64,000 nt of DNA from Clostridiales bacterium (GTDB lineage: Bacteria; Bacillota; Clostridia; Oscillospirales; Acutalibacteraceae), in contig DULI01000011.1 of NCBI GenBank assembly GCA_012840445.1, forward strand, positions 33,855 to 97,854. Direction: 5' to 3'. Shown here one piece after another: positions 1-8,792 of this stretch; position 1 is the stretch's first letter, and every line of letters begins with the position of its first letter. The notes under the pieces were generated by a model, which had not been told where the DNA came from, made no database searches, and saw nothing but the letters and a program-made list of their open reading frames with translations. The translations under genes and the position numbers were made by a program.

Positions 1-791
1 GGGTCAACAAACGCGATTTTAACCGGCACCTCTTTGGCCTCTCTTGAAACAGCTGGGCTGCTACCCGGTGTGTTTTTTGTGAACCTGCGTGGAGTAACCT
101 TTTTTATCTGTACTTTATTATGCTGTTCGGCAGGTTTTTCTTCGTCTGTTTTACCCTTCATATTTTCGCAGGATGGCGCCTCAATCTCTCCCTTAATTGG
201 AGGCTGGGAAATGCCGGGCTTGCGATTGGACAACGGGTCAATGAACTCCAGTTTTAAGTTGCTTATACCGTCTTCTTGGGTGCCGTAGATTTTTGCAATC
301 CGCTCTTGTGCTTTCTTTTCGGCAGAGCGTATTATTTCTTCCACACTCTCCAGCTGGTATTTCGGCTTGCGAAAATATGAATCGGGGTCCCCGCTGTCGG
401 CTATAAAATCCCTCATTTTATAAAGCAACGATGTGGTAGGCTGTTCAGGTGGTCTATATGTAGCCTGGGTGCTAGTCCCGGTCTTGGTTTGGTTTATATT
501 CCCAATTTTTTCAGATAGCTGTTTTTTAGCTTCAAGCAGTTTATAATACAGGGTTTGGGAATCTTCCTGCCGTGTGGAGGCCTGAGGTTCATGTTTTTCC
601 ATTATAATATTTTCCACACTATGTTCGGGGGTATTACGGTTAGAATGCATAAGCTCATCCGGGGTAAGCGCGTATGGTGCGATTACCCTTTTTTGGGTAG
701 AAATATTATTATTTTGGTTTAACATAGGGATGTTTTCAATATCATATGGCAGAATGCTATCACTAGGTCTTTTTTTACGAAACCAGCCCAT
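1..791 (-). CDS. Unrecognised hydrophilic protein, C-terminus cut by window edge
   Basis: The minus-strand frame starts at the ATG at 789-791 and stays open to base 1, giving about 263 residues without a stop. A GGGGGA ribosome-binding site lies just upstream, and the start is 26 bases after the end of rlmB, so the two are probably cotranscribed. The protein begins MGWFRKKRPSD and is rich in Glu, Lys, Gln, Pro and Ser. It has no membrane segment or signal peptide and looks largely disordered with short helical stretches. I recognise no family and assign no function. The 84-residue plus-strand frame inside it is a shadow. Confidence 0.7.
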   Translation of the reverse strand, partial: MGWFRKKRPSDSILPYDIENIPMLNQNNNISTQKRVIAPYALTPDELMHSNRNTPEHSVENIIMEKHEPQASTRQEDSQTLYYKLLEAKKQLSEKIGNINQTKTGTSTQATYRPPEQPTTSLLYKMRDFIADSGDPDSYFRKPKYQLESVEEIIRSAEKKAQERIAKIYGTQEDGISNLKLEFIDPLSNRKPGISQPPIKGEIEAPSCENMKGKTDEEKPAEQHNKVQIKKVTPRRFTKNTPGSSPAVSREAKEVPVKIAFVD

Positions 792-817
792 TATTAATCC
801 CCCGTTTTACGGTTATA

Positions 818-1567
818 TTATGCGTTCACACTTCTTTGGCGGGCGACCTCATACATTAAAATACCCGCAGCAACAGATGCGTTAAGCGAATTTATTTTGC
901 CGAACATGGGTATAGATATTATATAATCGCAGTTGCGTTTAACAAGCTGACTTAATCCCTTTCCCTCGGAACCTACCACGATGGCACAAGGGCCGGTGTA
1001 GTCTTTACCGGTCCAGGGCTCTCCGCCCATGTCAGCGCCGTATATCCACAATCCCTTATCCTTCAGCTCGTTTATAGTAGATACAAGATTAGTAACCCTT
1101 GCAACCTTCATATATTCAAGCGCGCCGCTTGCCACCTTTGAAACGGTAGCTGTAAGTGACGCCGAGCGCCTTTTGGGGATGATTATCCCGTGGACGCTGC
1201 TCGCTTCGGCGGTGCGGATTATTGCGCCAAGGTTGTGGGGATCTTCAATGCCATCGCATATAACAATAAAAGGAGGTTCTTTTTTTGATTCAGCTAAAGT
1301 TAGAATATCCGAAACCTCGCAGTATGAATGAGAAGCAATGATTGCGGCAATACCCTGGTGCTTGGTGGTGCCGCAAATATTATCAAGCTTTGCTGAGGCA
1401 ACCTCTTTGACGGGTATTCCTTTTTCTTTGCATTTTGCGATGGCTGCCGTATGTGCACCGGAGGCTGTGCTGACAACCAGGATGTAGTCGATTTCCCTAC
1501 CCGAGCGGAGGGCTTCCAATACCGCATTCCTGCCTATTATCAGGTTTTGGTTTGGGTCCTGTGGCAT
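818..1567 (-). CDS. rlmB: 23S rRNA 2'-O-methyltransferase of the RlmB/TrmH family
   Basis: A 249-residue SPOUT methyltransferase. The N-terminal part (about 8-85) is the substrate-binding domain that begins with the typical IIGRNAVLEAL. The C-terminal knotted domain carries the three SpoU motifs: DPHNLGAIIRTAEA (about 110-123), VVGSEGKGL (about 197-205) and SIPMFGKINSLNASVAAGI (about 218-236). Family members use S-adenosylmethionine to methylate the ribose of G2251 in 23S rRNA. Length and motifs fit RlmB, but a TrmH-type tRNA specificity cannot be excluded by eye. The upstream sequence carries a GGAGG site (rc of 1576-1580) and a TATAAT-like -10 at 1631-1636. Confidence 0.9.
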   Translation of the reverse strand: MPQDPNQNLIIGRNAVLEALRSGREIDYILVVSTASGAHTAAIAKCKEKGIPVKEVASAKLDNICGTTKHQGIAAIIASHSYCEVSDILTLAESKKEPPFIVICDGIEDPHNLGAIIRTAEASSVHGIIIPKRRSASLTATVSKVASGALEYMKVARVTNLVSTINELKDKGLWIYGADMGGEPWTGKDYTGPCAIVVGSEGKGLSQLVKRNCDYIISIPMFGKINSLNASVAAGILMYEVARQRSVNA

Positions 1568-1630
1568 AAATAAAAACCTCCGGATTTAAGACATTTGTTA
1601 AAAAAGTCATAATTTGTAGTTTACCATAAA

Positions 1631-1636
1631 ATTATA
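1631..1636 (-). promoter_or_regulatory. Candidate -10 box for rlmB
   Basis: Read on the minus strand this is TATAAT, about 65 bases upstream of the rlmB start. The -35 position (TTCATT at a 17-base spacing) is poor, so this may depend on an activator or be only one of several weak promoters in the AT-rich gap. Confidence 0.4.
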
Positions 1637-1658
1637 ACATATGGCGCAAAAAAAATGA

Positions 1659-1686
1659 AGTATGTAAAACTAATTGTTTACATACT
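1659..1686. repeat. Perfect 10-base palindrome, operator-like
   Basis: AGTATGTAAA at 1659-1668 is the exact reverse complement of TTTACATACT at 1677-1686, with an 8-base spacer. It sits about 48 bases upstream of the predicted rlmB transcription start, in the gap between rlmB and two AraC regulators. The rest of the 1568-1886 gap is AT-rich and holds no gene I can support. Confidence 0.4.
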
Positions 1687-1886
1687 AATATTTTTAATAC
1701 AGTTCACTTATTTAGTGTAAAATAATATTTATATAATATACAATTAAATTAAAAAAATGTTATATAAAACGGAAAATTTTTCTGTTAGAATACAAAAAGT
1801 GTTTACAAACTAAAATATTCTCATATAATGGATATTGTAGTTTTACAATTTAAACTTGCTTTCGTCTTACTCCTTCTTTTTAGAAG

Positions 1887-1919
1887 AACACCCTCGATGC
1901 CATAGCGCCCGAGGGTGTT
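1887..1919. terminator. Hairpin between the AraC gene and rlmB
   Basis: AACACCCTCG and CGAGGGTGTT form a perfect 10-base-pair stem. It lies just past the stop codon of the first AraC gene on the minus strand. The T-rich tail is best on the plus strand (TTTTCTTT), so it may act in both directions. Confidence 0.6.
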
Positions 1920-1924
1920 TTTCT

Positions 1925-2707
1925 TTAATCTTTTTTGGTATGCTTTTTGGAATACATTGTTGGGGCAACGCCGAATTTTTGCTTAAACATTTTGGAAAAA
2001 TTGAAAATGTCGGTGTATCCTGCGCTTTGTGCAGCTATGCTGGCAGGATATCCGTAGGTCGAAATCAGCTCGGCGGCTTTTTGCAATCTTACATCTACAA
2101 GATATTGCTTAGGTGATTTGCCGATATATTTTTTAAACGCGGCACTGAAATAGCTGCGGTTGAGATTTAAGTATCTGGCAAGTTTTGAAATAGAAATGGG
2201 TTGGGAATAGTTGGAATCAATATAGTTTTTAGCCTTTAGAATATGTTCGTAGGTTTTGTCGGAAATTTCGGGCTGGTCGAACAGGGTCATCAGGGTATAA
2301 ATTTTTCCGCAAATATAATATTCCCTTTGGTTTTGTACCTTGTCGCAGTCCTTTAAATCAAGAAAGATATGTTCGGCCTGGGGCAGGTCGATAACGTCGT
2401 TATTATCAAGGCAGGGTTGGGGAAGAGTGCTTTCAAAACCCACCCAGCTGTAGTACCACGGCTCTTTTGTGTCGGCCCTGTAGTTTACAATTTCGTTTGG
2501 CCTTATAATAAAAATCTGGCCCTTCTCTACGGTGTATTCCCTGGAATTTACATAATAATGCCCCTTACCCGTAAATACATAGTGAAGCAGGTAGTAGTCT
2601 TTGGATATTGGTCCTACACTATATCCCGGCGAACAGTCCTCTTCGCCGCATTCACGGGGGTTTATGTCTTTTAACATTTTGTTGGTTATAAGTATTTGTT
2701 TTAGCAT
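1925..2707 (-). CDS. AraC-family regulator with N-terminal cupin sensor
   Basis: A 260-residue transcription regulator. Residues 1-130 form a cupin-type sensor fold (YYLLHYVFTGKGHYYVNSREYTVEKGQIFIIRP region, a common arabinose-type sugar-sensing layout). Residues about 155-255 hold two helix-turn-helix motifs of the AraC type, ending in the conserved FSKMFKQKFGVAPTMY element. It lies 28 bases downstream of the coding end of a second AraC gene and is probably cotranscribed with it. No transporter or enzyme gene adjoins it, so the ligand and target are unknown. A sugar ligand is an inference from the family. Confidence 0.85.
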   Translation of the reverse strand: MLKQILITNKMLKDINPRECGEEDCSPGYSVGPISKDYYLLHYVFTGKGHYYVNSREYTVEKGQIFIIRPNEIVNYRADTKEPWYYSWVGFESTLPQPCLDNNDVIDLPQAEHIFLDLKDCDKVQNQREYYICGKIYTLMTLFDQPEISDKTYEHILKAKNYIDSNYSQPISISKLARYLNLNRSYFSAAFKKYIGKSPKQYLVDVRLQKAAELISTYGYPASIAAQSAGYTDIFNFSKMFKQKFGVAPTMYSKKHTKKD

Positions 2708-2734
2708 AATCGCCGCCTTCTTAAGGGCAATTTT

Positions 2735-3562
2735 TTATGCGTCATGACCGGAATTATCGGATTGCTTGTACTGTTCCCGGTAAGCAACCCTGAACTGCGA
2801 AGGGGTCATGTTATAGACCGAAGTGAAAGCTCTGTTAAAGGTGCGGTAGTTGTCAAATCCCGACTGGAAGGCGATCTGTGTTAAATTGTCATTGGTTTGT
2901 TTTATTAGCTGAACCGCATGGCGGGAGCGCAGTATATTCAGGTATTTGTTAAACCCATAGCCAAAATAGGAGTTGAAAAAACGGGACAGGTAGTCTTTGT
3001 TGTAGCCAAAGCGCTTTGCCAGTGATGTAATGGTTATTTTGTTAGTGTAGTTTTGTTCAAGGTATATCAATATTTCACGCGCCAGGGTGCTGTTGCTGGT
3101 TTTGGGGCTGCTTTTTAAACCTAATTCCCTTATTAAAGTTCCTAAAATAACATACAGATAGCCCTTTGTTTCCAACCAATCTGATTTTTTGTATTTTAAG
3201 ATTTGCTGCAGGGCATAGTATATTTCGTCAGAGCTCTCGCCCGGGTTTAAAAACGGGCTTGCAAAGGTTTTGCCCCGGATTTTAGTGTTATAGCTGTGAA
3301 CAGTATCGATTGGGACAATTAGTATTAATGTGTGTGATTCTTTGGGGGTGTGGTAAGAATGTATATCATAGCTGTTGGCGACCGAAACGCAGCCCTTTGA
3401 CAGCAGGCGGCTTGTACCGTTGATGGTAATTTCAATCTCGCCGTCTAAAACATATACAACTTCTATGTTCGAATGAAAATGGGGCATGCATGCATTCTGC
3501 CAGCTTTCAAAACAGGCAAGCGAATTTTCGAGTTCGCGGTATTTTTCAAAATAAGCATCCAT
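2735..3562 (-). CDS. AraC-family regulator with N-terminal cupin sensor
   Basis: About 275 residues from the ATG at 3560-3562. I chose it over an in-frame start 42 bases upstream because it has an AGAGGTG site at a good distance and avoids overlapping the GtrA gene. The N-terminal cupin (HFHSNIEVVYVLDGEIEITING) is followed by an AraC DNA-binding domain of about 100 residues with the two helix-turn-helix motifs and the closing YRTFNRAFTSVYNMTPSQFR. It resembles its neighbour in layout but not closely in sequence, so the two look like separate paralogues rather than a recent duplication. The target is unknown. Confidence 0.85.
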   Translation of the reverse strand: MDAYFEKYRELENSLACFESWQNACMPHFHSNIEVVYVLDGEIEITINGTSRLLSKGCVSVANSYDIHSYHTPKESHTLILIVPIDTVHSYNTKIRGKTFASPFLNPGESSDEIYYALQQILKYKKSDWLETKGYLYVILGTLIRELGLKSSPKTSNSTLAREILIYLEQNYTNKITITSLAKRFGYNKDYLSRFFNSYFGYGFNKYLNILRSRHAVQLIKQTNDNLTQIAFQSGFDNYRTFNRAFTSVYNMTPSQFRVAYREQYKQSDNSGHDA

Positions 3563-3566
3563 AGGT

Positions 3567-3971
3567 TCACCTCTGATTGCTTGCATCTTTCTTTTCAAAC
3601 ACAAAGAACTTGGTGAACAAAAATGTTAGTGGAACGCCGATAATTGCAGCTATTGCGTAAGCTGTAATTTCTTTTAATCCCAATAAGTTGTGGGCAATTA
3701 AAACCGTTATAAATTGTATTATGAAATTCGGGATGTAGGAAATGCAAAATTTAATGTATTTTTTAAACCCCGGGCGCTGTTTAAAATTGACCAGTGAATT
3801 CAGCAAATAGGCAACAGTAAGACTAATAGCATATCCAGCAACAAAAGCCATGTTGGGATGGCTTATTAAATACCGCTGCAACAGCCCGGAAATAATCGTG
3901 CAGTTAAAGGTATTAAAAAAACCAATTATGACAAAAATGAGAAAATTTCTTGAAAAGAAAATTTTAAACAA
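3567..3971 (-). CDS. GtrA-family small membrane protein
   Basis: A protein of about 134 residues with four hydrophobic segments (about 9-27, 40-58, 74-92 and 98-120) and the GtrA signature FVIIGFFNTFNCTIISGLL with SLTVAYLLNSLVNFKQR. Family members are thought to flip or help transfer lipid-linked sugars used for cell-surface glycosylation. The apparent start is TTG at 3969-3971 with no clear Shine-Dalgarno sequence, so the true start is uncertain. No glycosyltransferase partner lies next to it. It reads directly into the AraC gene downstream. Confidence 0.8.
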   Translation of the reverse strand: MFKIFFSRNFLIFVIIGFFNTFNCTIISGLLQRYLISHPNMAFVAGYAISLTVAYLLNSLVNFKQRPGFKKYIKFCISYIPNFIIQFITVLIAHNLLGLKEITAYAIAAIIGVPLTFLFTKFFVFEKKDASNQR

Positions 3972-4153
3972 TTTTAAAATTAACGATGAAATATTTATAA
4001 AAACACCCCGTTTTTAACGGATATTTATGTAAATTATATCATTTGTGGCTGCTAAACGCAAGATTATGTCACCTGGCATTTTTGATAGGCATCCATATGC
4101 AATAAAGCTTTATTAAAGCATAAACAGCAAGGTTTCATGATTGGCAGGCGTAC

Positions 4154-4182
4154 TTGAATCAAAACCCGAAAAATAGTATAAT
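4154..4182 (+). promoter_or_regulatory. Sigma-A-type promoter for the miaB operon
   Basis: TTGAAT at 4154-4159 and TATAAT at 4177-4182 with a 17-base spacer, about 30 bases upstream of the miaB start. This is likely the main promoter for the long plus-strand housekeeping run. Confidence 0.75.
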
Positions 4183-4213
4183 AAACGAGTAAATATTTTT
4201 TTGGGAGATTATA

Positions 4214-5635
4214 ATGTCTGTTAACATAGATAAAAACAAAACAACCGTTAATCTTGACGAACAAAAGGTTTATATGTCCCGAGTGGCTAAAATTGTAAAA
4301 AAACGGTGGGAAAGGCCGGCTGCGTGCGTGGTTACCTACGGTTGTCAGCAGAATGTAAGCGACAGCGAGCGCATCAGGGGTATGCTAATGTGCATGGGTT
4401 TTGAATTTACCGACAACACGGGCGATGCTGATGTGGTAATATTCAATACCTGTGCCGTGCGCGGCCATGCCGAGAACAGGGTGTTCGGAAATGTGGGCGC
4501 GCTGAAACACATAAAGCAAAAAAAGCCGGATATGATTATTGCTCTGTGCGGCTGCATGATGCAGCAGCAGCATGTGGCTGAAAAAATTAGGCGCAGTTAT
4601 CCGCATGTGGACATAGTGTTTGGAACCCATGTAATGCACCGGCTTCCCGAGTTTTTGTGGAACCGGCTCACAGGGGCTTCGAGGATTTTTGAACTGCCCG
4701 ATTCGGACGGCGAAATAATCGAGGGCCTTCCGGTACACCGTGACGGTAGCGTGCGGGGTTTTCTTTCAATAATGTACGGCTGCAACAACTTTTGTTCATA
4801 CTGTATAGTTCCCTATGTCAGGGGCAGGGAACGCTCAAGAGACCCCGAGGTTATTATCAGGGAAGCCGAGCAAATGGTCAAGGCGGGTTACAAGGATATT
4901 ACCCTTTTGGGCCAGAATGTAAATTCCTATGGGAAAGGCGAACCCCATGGCGTGAATTTCGCAAAGCTCTTAAGGCTTCTAAATGAAATTGAGGGGGATT
5001 TCAGAATCAGGTTTATGACATCCCACCCGAAGGATTGCACCATTGAGCTGCTTGATGCCATGAAGGACTGCGAAAAGGTCTGCCGCCATTTGCATCTGCC
5101 TTTCCAGTGCGGGTCTGACCGGATTTTAAAGCAGATGAACAGGCACTACACCAAGTCTGATTACCTTGCGCTTGTTGAGGCAGCCTATGAGAGGATGCCC
5201 GATCTTAACCTTTCAAGCGATGTTATTGTGGGCTTCCCCGGCGAGACTTACGATGACTTTCTTGATACCCTTGACGTTGTAAAAAAGGTGGGATTTACGC
5301 AGCTGTTTACCTTTATTTTTTCACCGCGGCAGGGCACTCCGGCCGCACAGCTCCCTGACCCTGTAAGCCGCGATGAAAAGGTTAAATGGTTTGAGGAACT
5401 GCTTAAAGTTCAGGAGGAGATACTCCAGTCCAAAATGCATGATATGGTTGGCAAGACCTACCGCGTGCTTTGCGAAGAGCCGGGGCGCATGGAAGGGCTT
5501 GTTTGCGGCAGGACCAGCGGCAATATGGTCATTGAATTTAAAGCAGACATAAGTTTAATAGGGAGTTTTGCAGACGTTAAGGTTACAAATGCCTCCAATG
5601 TGATTGAAGGCGAGCTTGTACAAAAAATATCCTAA
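4214..5635 (+). CDS. miaB: tRNA methylthiotransferase MiaB
   Basis: A 473-residue radical-SAM enzyme that adds the 2-methylthio group to isopentenylated A37 of tRNAs reading codons that start with U. Three N-terminal cysteines (44, 80 and 114) would bind the auxiliary cluster. The radical-SAM CxxxCxxC motif is at 190-197 in GCNNFCSYC. A TRAM RNA-binding domain covers about 405-470. The gene opens the cluster with a GGGAG ribosome-binding site. miaA, which makes its substrate, lies about 5 kb downstream on the same strand. Confidence 0.95.
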   Translation: MSVNIDKNKTTVNLDEQKVYMSRVAKIVKKRWERPAACVVTYGCQQNVSDSERIRGMLMCMGFEFTDNTGDADVVIFNTCAVRGHAENRVFGNVGALKHIKQKKPDMIIALCGCMMQQQHVAEKIRRSYPHVDIVFGTHVMHRLPEFLWNRLTGASRIFELPDSDGEIIEGLPVHRDGSVRGFLSIMYGCNNFCSYCIVPYVRGRERSRDPEVIIREAEQMVKAGYKDITLLGQNVNSYGKGEPHGVNFAKLLRLLNEIEGDFRIRFMTSHPKDCTIELLDAMKDCEKVCRHLHLPFQCGSDRILKQMNRHYTKSDYLALVEAAYERMPDLNLSSDVIVGFPGETYDDFLDTLDVVKKVGFTQLFTFIFSPRQGTPAAQLPDPVSRDEKVKWFEELLKVQEEILQSKMHDMVGKTYRVLCEEPGRMEGLVCGRTSGNMVIEFKADISLIGSFADVKVTNASNVIEGELVQKIS

Positions 5636-5654
5636 TTTTTTTGGAGGTTTTTTA

Positions 5655-6065
5655 ATGAAAGAGATTATTGAAATTACCAGGAAACTTGGTGCAGCGATAC
5701 AAAAGGATGAATGTTATCTGGCATATTTAGAGGCTAAAAAGCGCAACGATAAAGATGTGCAGCTTCAGGAAGATATCGGTGCTTTTAACCTTGCAAGAAT
5801 GTCGCTGGATAATGAGCTGTCCAAACAGGACAAGGATGAAGAAAAGGTAAAAGAGTTAAACAACAATCTGCGTCAGATATATTCCAAAATCATGTCTAAT
5901 CCTAATATGATTAATTTTAATAATGCCAAATCCAACCTTGAGCGGCTGGTAAACATGGTTCATGGCATGCTAACCGAAATGGTCAACGGTGCCGATCCTG
6001 AAACGGTTGAGCCGTCCCTGTCTAATTGTTCAGGCAGCTGTTCCGGATGTTCGGGCTGCAATTAG
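5655..6065 (+). CDS. ricA: YlbF/YmcA (RicA)-like RNase Y accessory protein
   Basis: A protein of 136 residues from the ATG at 5655. I chose this start because TTGGAGG precedes it; an upstream in-frame start overlaps miaB. It is a mostly helical protein of the Com_YlbF family and ends in a cysteine-rich tail, NCSGSCSGCSGCN. In Bacillus subtilis ymcA (ricA) sits between miaB and mutS, exactly as here, which favours RicA over YlbF. Family knowledge: RicA works with YlbF and YaaT, carries iron-sulfur clusters and directs RNase Y cleavage of polycistronic mRNA. An rny gene lies in the same window. The exact paralogue call is an inference from gene order. Confidence 0.75.
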   Translation: MKEIIEITRKLGAAIQKDECYLAYLEAKKRNDKDVQLQEDIGAFNLARMSLDNELSKQDKDEEKVKELNNNLRQIYSKIMSNPNMINFNNAKSNLERLVNMVHGMLTEMVNGADPETVEPSLSNCSGSCSGCSGCN

Positions 6066-6091
6066 AGGAATTTATTTAACTTATATTTTTT

Positions 6092-6128
6092 AAACCCAGC
6101 CTTTTCCTGCCGAAAGGCCGGGTTTTAA
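6092..6128 (+). terminator. Hairpin between ricA and mutS
   Basis: AAACCCAGCCTTT pairs with AAAGGCCGGGTTT with one mismatch, followed by TTTAATAAAATTTT. The tail is weak, so it may only reduce read-through into mutS. Confidence 0.5.
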
Positions 6129-6168
6129 TAAAATTTTCGTGGTTCCATTGCCAGGTGGAGGGATATTA

Positions 6169-8775
6169 ATGGCCGAGTTGACACCCATGATGAGGCAGTA
6201 TCTCGAAATAAAAGATAAATATAAAGACTGTATTCTGTTTTTTCGCCTGGGCGATTTTTATGAAATGTTTTTTGAGGACGCCAAAATCGCCTCTGAAGAG
6301 CTTGACCTTACCCTTACCGGTAGGGACTGCGGGCAGGAAGAACGCGCCCCCATGTGCGGAGTGCCGTATCATAGCTGCGAGGCTTACATAGCAAGGTTAA
6401 TTTCTAAAGGTTACCGTGTGGCAATATGCGAGCAGGTAGAGGACCCGGCAACCGCCAAAGGGCTTGTTAAGCGCGAGGTTGTAAGGGTCATTACCCCTGG
6501 TACCGTAATTGAAGATAGCATGCTTGATGAGTCTAAAAACAACTTTCTGGCGGCTATCAGTATCCTTGGCAATAAAGCCGGCATGTGCTTTGTGGACGCC
6601 TCCACCGGGACGCTTAACCTTACCGAGTTTGACTGCAAAGGCACCGACCAGCGTATTATAGATGAACTGGGCAGGTTTAACCCCAGCGAAATTTTGGCGG
6701 ATGAAGGTATTGGCAAAAGAAAAGAACTGGTCGAGTTTATAGAAAACAGACTTTCCTGCAGAATTACCAAGAGAAGCGAGGAGGACTTTGATCCTGAAAA
6801 GCTTAAAGAGGTAATTCTGTCCCACTTTATGGCGGAAAAACTGGATAACCTGGGGCTTAAAGACGGCAGCGCTGCCGTTTCGGCTTTGGGTGCGGCGCTT
6901 AAATATTTATACGAAACCCAGCGCACTGGGCTTTTAAACATTAATGACATCAATTTTTATGAAGAGTCCCAGTTTATGCGGCTTGACCTTTTCACCATCA
7001 GGAATCTTGAGCTGCTTGAAACTATGCGCAACAAAGAAAAACGTGGTTCGCTTCTGTGGGTGTTGGACAAGACCAAAACCGCCATGGGAAAACGCAGGAT
7101 AAGGACATGGATAGAGCAGCCGTTGATTAGCATACCCGAAATCGAAATGCGGCTTAATGCTGTTGATGAGATAGCCGGGGACACAATACTTCGCGGCGAA
7201 ATTTTAGAACAGCTTGCGGGCATTCATGACCTGGAAAGGCTTATGACCCGGATTGTGTACGGCACGGCGGGGGCAAGGGAACTGAAATCCTTATCCAGCG
7301 CCATAAGCCGGCTCCCTCAGCTGAAAGCTCTGCTGCAAAATGTAAACAGCAGGCTGCTAAAAGAAATTTATGAAAATATTGATTTGCTGGAAGATGTATA
7401 TAATTTAATTGAATCTGCAATTATTGACCAGCCGCCTGCAACAATCAGGGAGGGCGGAATAATCAAAGAAGGGTATAACAGCGAAGTAGACCAGTTAAGG
7501 GATGATATTAACGACACCAAAGGCGTTTTGGCACGAATTGAAAATCAGGAAAAAGAGCGCACGGGAATAAAAACCCTTAAGGTGCGCTACAACAAGGTTT
7601 TTGGATATTATATTGAAGTTACCAATTCCTACAAGTCAATGGTCCCTCCCGATTACATACGCAAGCAGACCCTTACCAACTGCGAAAGGTTTATCACTGA
7701 AGAGCTGAAGAATCTTGAAAGCCGTATTTTAGGGGCTAAAGACAGAATAGTCCAACTTGAATACGAGCTGTTTGAAGAAATAAGAAAACAGGTCGCAAAC
7801 CAGTTTGAAAGGGTGCAGTCGACCGCTTCGGCGGTGGCTGTGCTGGACGTGCTGTGCTCTTTTGCCGAAACAGCGGTTAAGAATAACTACTGCAGGCCGA
7901 AATTAAATAACGAAGGGCGTATCTATATAACAAACGGCCGCCATCCGGTTGTAGAAGCGACCCTTAAAACCCCTTTTGTGCCCAATGACACAATTCTGGA
8001 TAATAAGGATAACCGTTGTATCATAATTACAGGACCCAATATGGCGGGTAAATCCACATATATGCGCCAGGTGGCGTTAATCTGCCTAATGGCGCAGATG
8101 GGCAGTTTTGTGCCTGCCCAATCGGCCGATTTGTGCATTGTGGACGCAATTTTTACCCGCGTTGGCGCGTCGGACGACCTGTCAGCAGGGCAGTCGACCT
8201 TTATGGTCGAAATGAGCGAGGTGGCGTATATACTTAAAAACGCCACCAGCAAAAGCCTGCTGATCTTGGATGAAATTGGCAGGGGAACCTCTACTTATGA
8301 CGGTATGTCAATCGCGCGCGCTGTACTCGAGTATGTGTCGCGAAAGATTTGCGCCAAAACCATGTTCGCTACCCACTACCACGAGCTGACAGTGCTCGAA
8401 GGCCAGATTGAGGGCGTAAAAAATTACAACATTGCCGTTAAAAAACGCGGAGATGAAATCACGTTTTTGCGGCGTATAGTCCGCGGCGGTGCGGACCGAA
8501 GTTACGGAATAGAGGTAGGAAAACTTGCAGGTATTCCCGACGCGGTAATCGAGCGGGCTAAGGAAATCCTGAAACTCATTGAGAAAGACGGCGTATCCGC
8601 AAAGAATACTCCTTACGGGTACAATTTAAGTGCAGATGAACCTCAGGTGTCCTTTGAAATGCAGACCGCCAAACTTCTTGCCGATGAGCTGAAACGGCTG
8701 GATGTAAACACCTTGACGCCGATAGAGGCCATGACTAAGCTGTTTGAGCTGGTCAACAAGGCTAGAAACCTCTAG
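6169..8775 (+). CDS. mutS: DNA mismatch repair protein MutS
   Basis: A protein of 868 residues from the ATG at 6169, preceded by GGTGGAGGGA; an in-frame GTG 30 bases upstream is less likely. The mismatch-recognition Phe-X-Glu motif is at residues 30-32. The connector, lever and clamp domains follow, then the ABC-type ATPase with Walker A GPNMAGKST at about 622-630, the signature and Walker B LLILDEIGRGTSTYD, and the TMFATHYHEL switch. It binds base mismatches and recruits MutL. mutL starts 18 bases downstream. Confidence 0.97.
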   Translation: MAELTPMMRQYLEIKDKYKDCILFFRLGDFYEMFFEDAKIASEELDLTLTGRDCGQEERAPMCGVPYHSCEAYIARLISKGYRVAICEQVEDPATAKGLVKREVVRVITPGTVIEDSMLDESKNNFLAAISILGNKAGMCFVDASTGTLNLTEFDCKGTDQRIIDELGRFNPSEILADEGIGKRKELVEFIENRLSCRITKRSEEDFDPEKLKEVILSHFMAEKLDNLGLKDGSAAVSALGAALKYLYETQRTGLLNINDINFYEESQFMRLDLFTIRNLELLETMRNKEKRGSLLWVLDKTKTAMGKRRIRTWIEQPLISIPEIEMRLNAVDEIAGDTILRGEILEQLAGIHDLERLMTRIVYGTAGARELKSLSSAISRLPQLKALLQNVNSRLLKEIYENIDLLEDVYNLIESAIIDQPPATIREGGIIKEGYNSEVDQLRDDINDTKGVLARIENQEKERTGIKTLKVRYNKVFGYYIEVTNSYKSMVPPDYIRKQTLTNCERFITEELKNLESRILGAKDRIVQLEYELFEEIRKQVANQFERVQSTASAVAVLDVLCSFAETAVKNNYCRPKLNNEGRIYITNGRHPVVEATLKTPFVPNDTILDNKDNRCIIITGPNMAGKSTYMRQVALICLMAQMGSFVPAQSADLCIVDAIFTRVGASDDLSAGQSTFMVEMSEVAYILKNATSKSLLILDEIGRGTSTYDGMSIARAVLEYVSRKICAKTMFATHYHELTVLEGQIEGVKNYNIAVKKRGDEITFLRRIVRGGADRSYGIEVGKLAGIPDAVIERAKEILKLIEKDGVSAKNTPYGYNLSADEPQVSFEMQTAKLLADELKRLDVNTLTPIEAMTKLFELVNKARNL

Positions 8776-8792
8776 ATTTTTAAGGAGATGAA

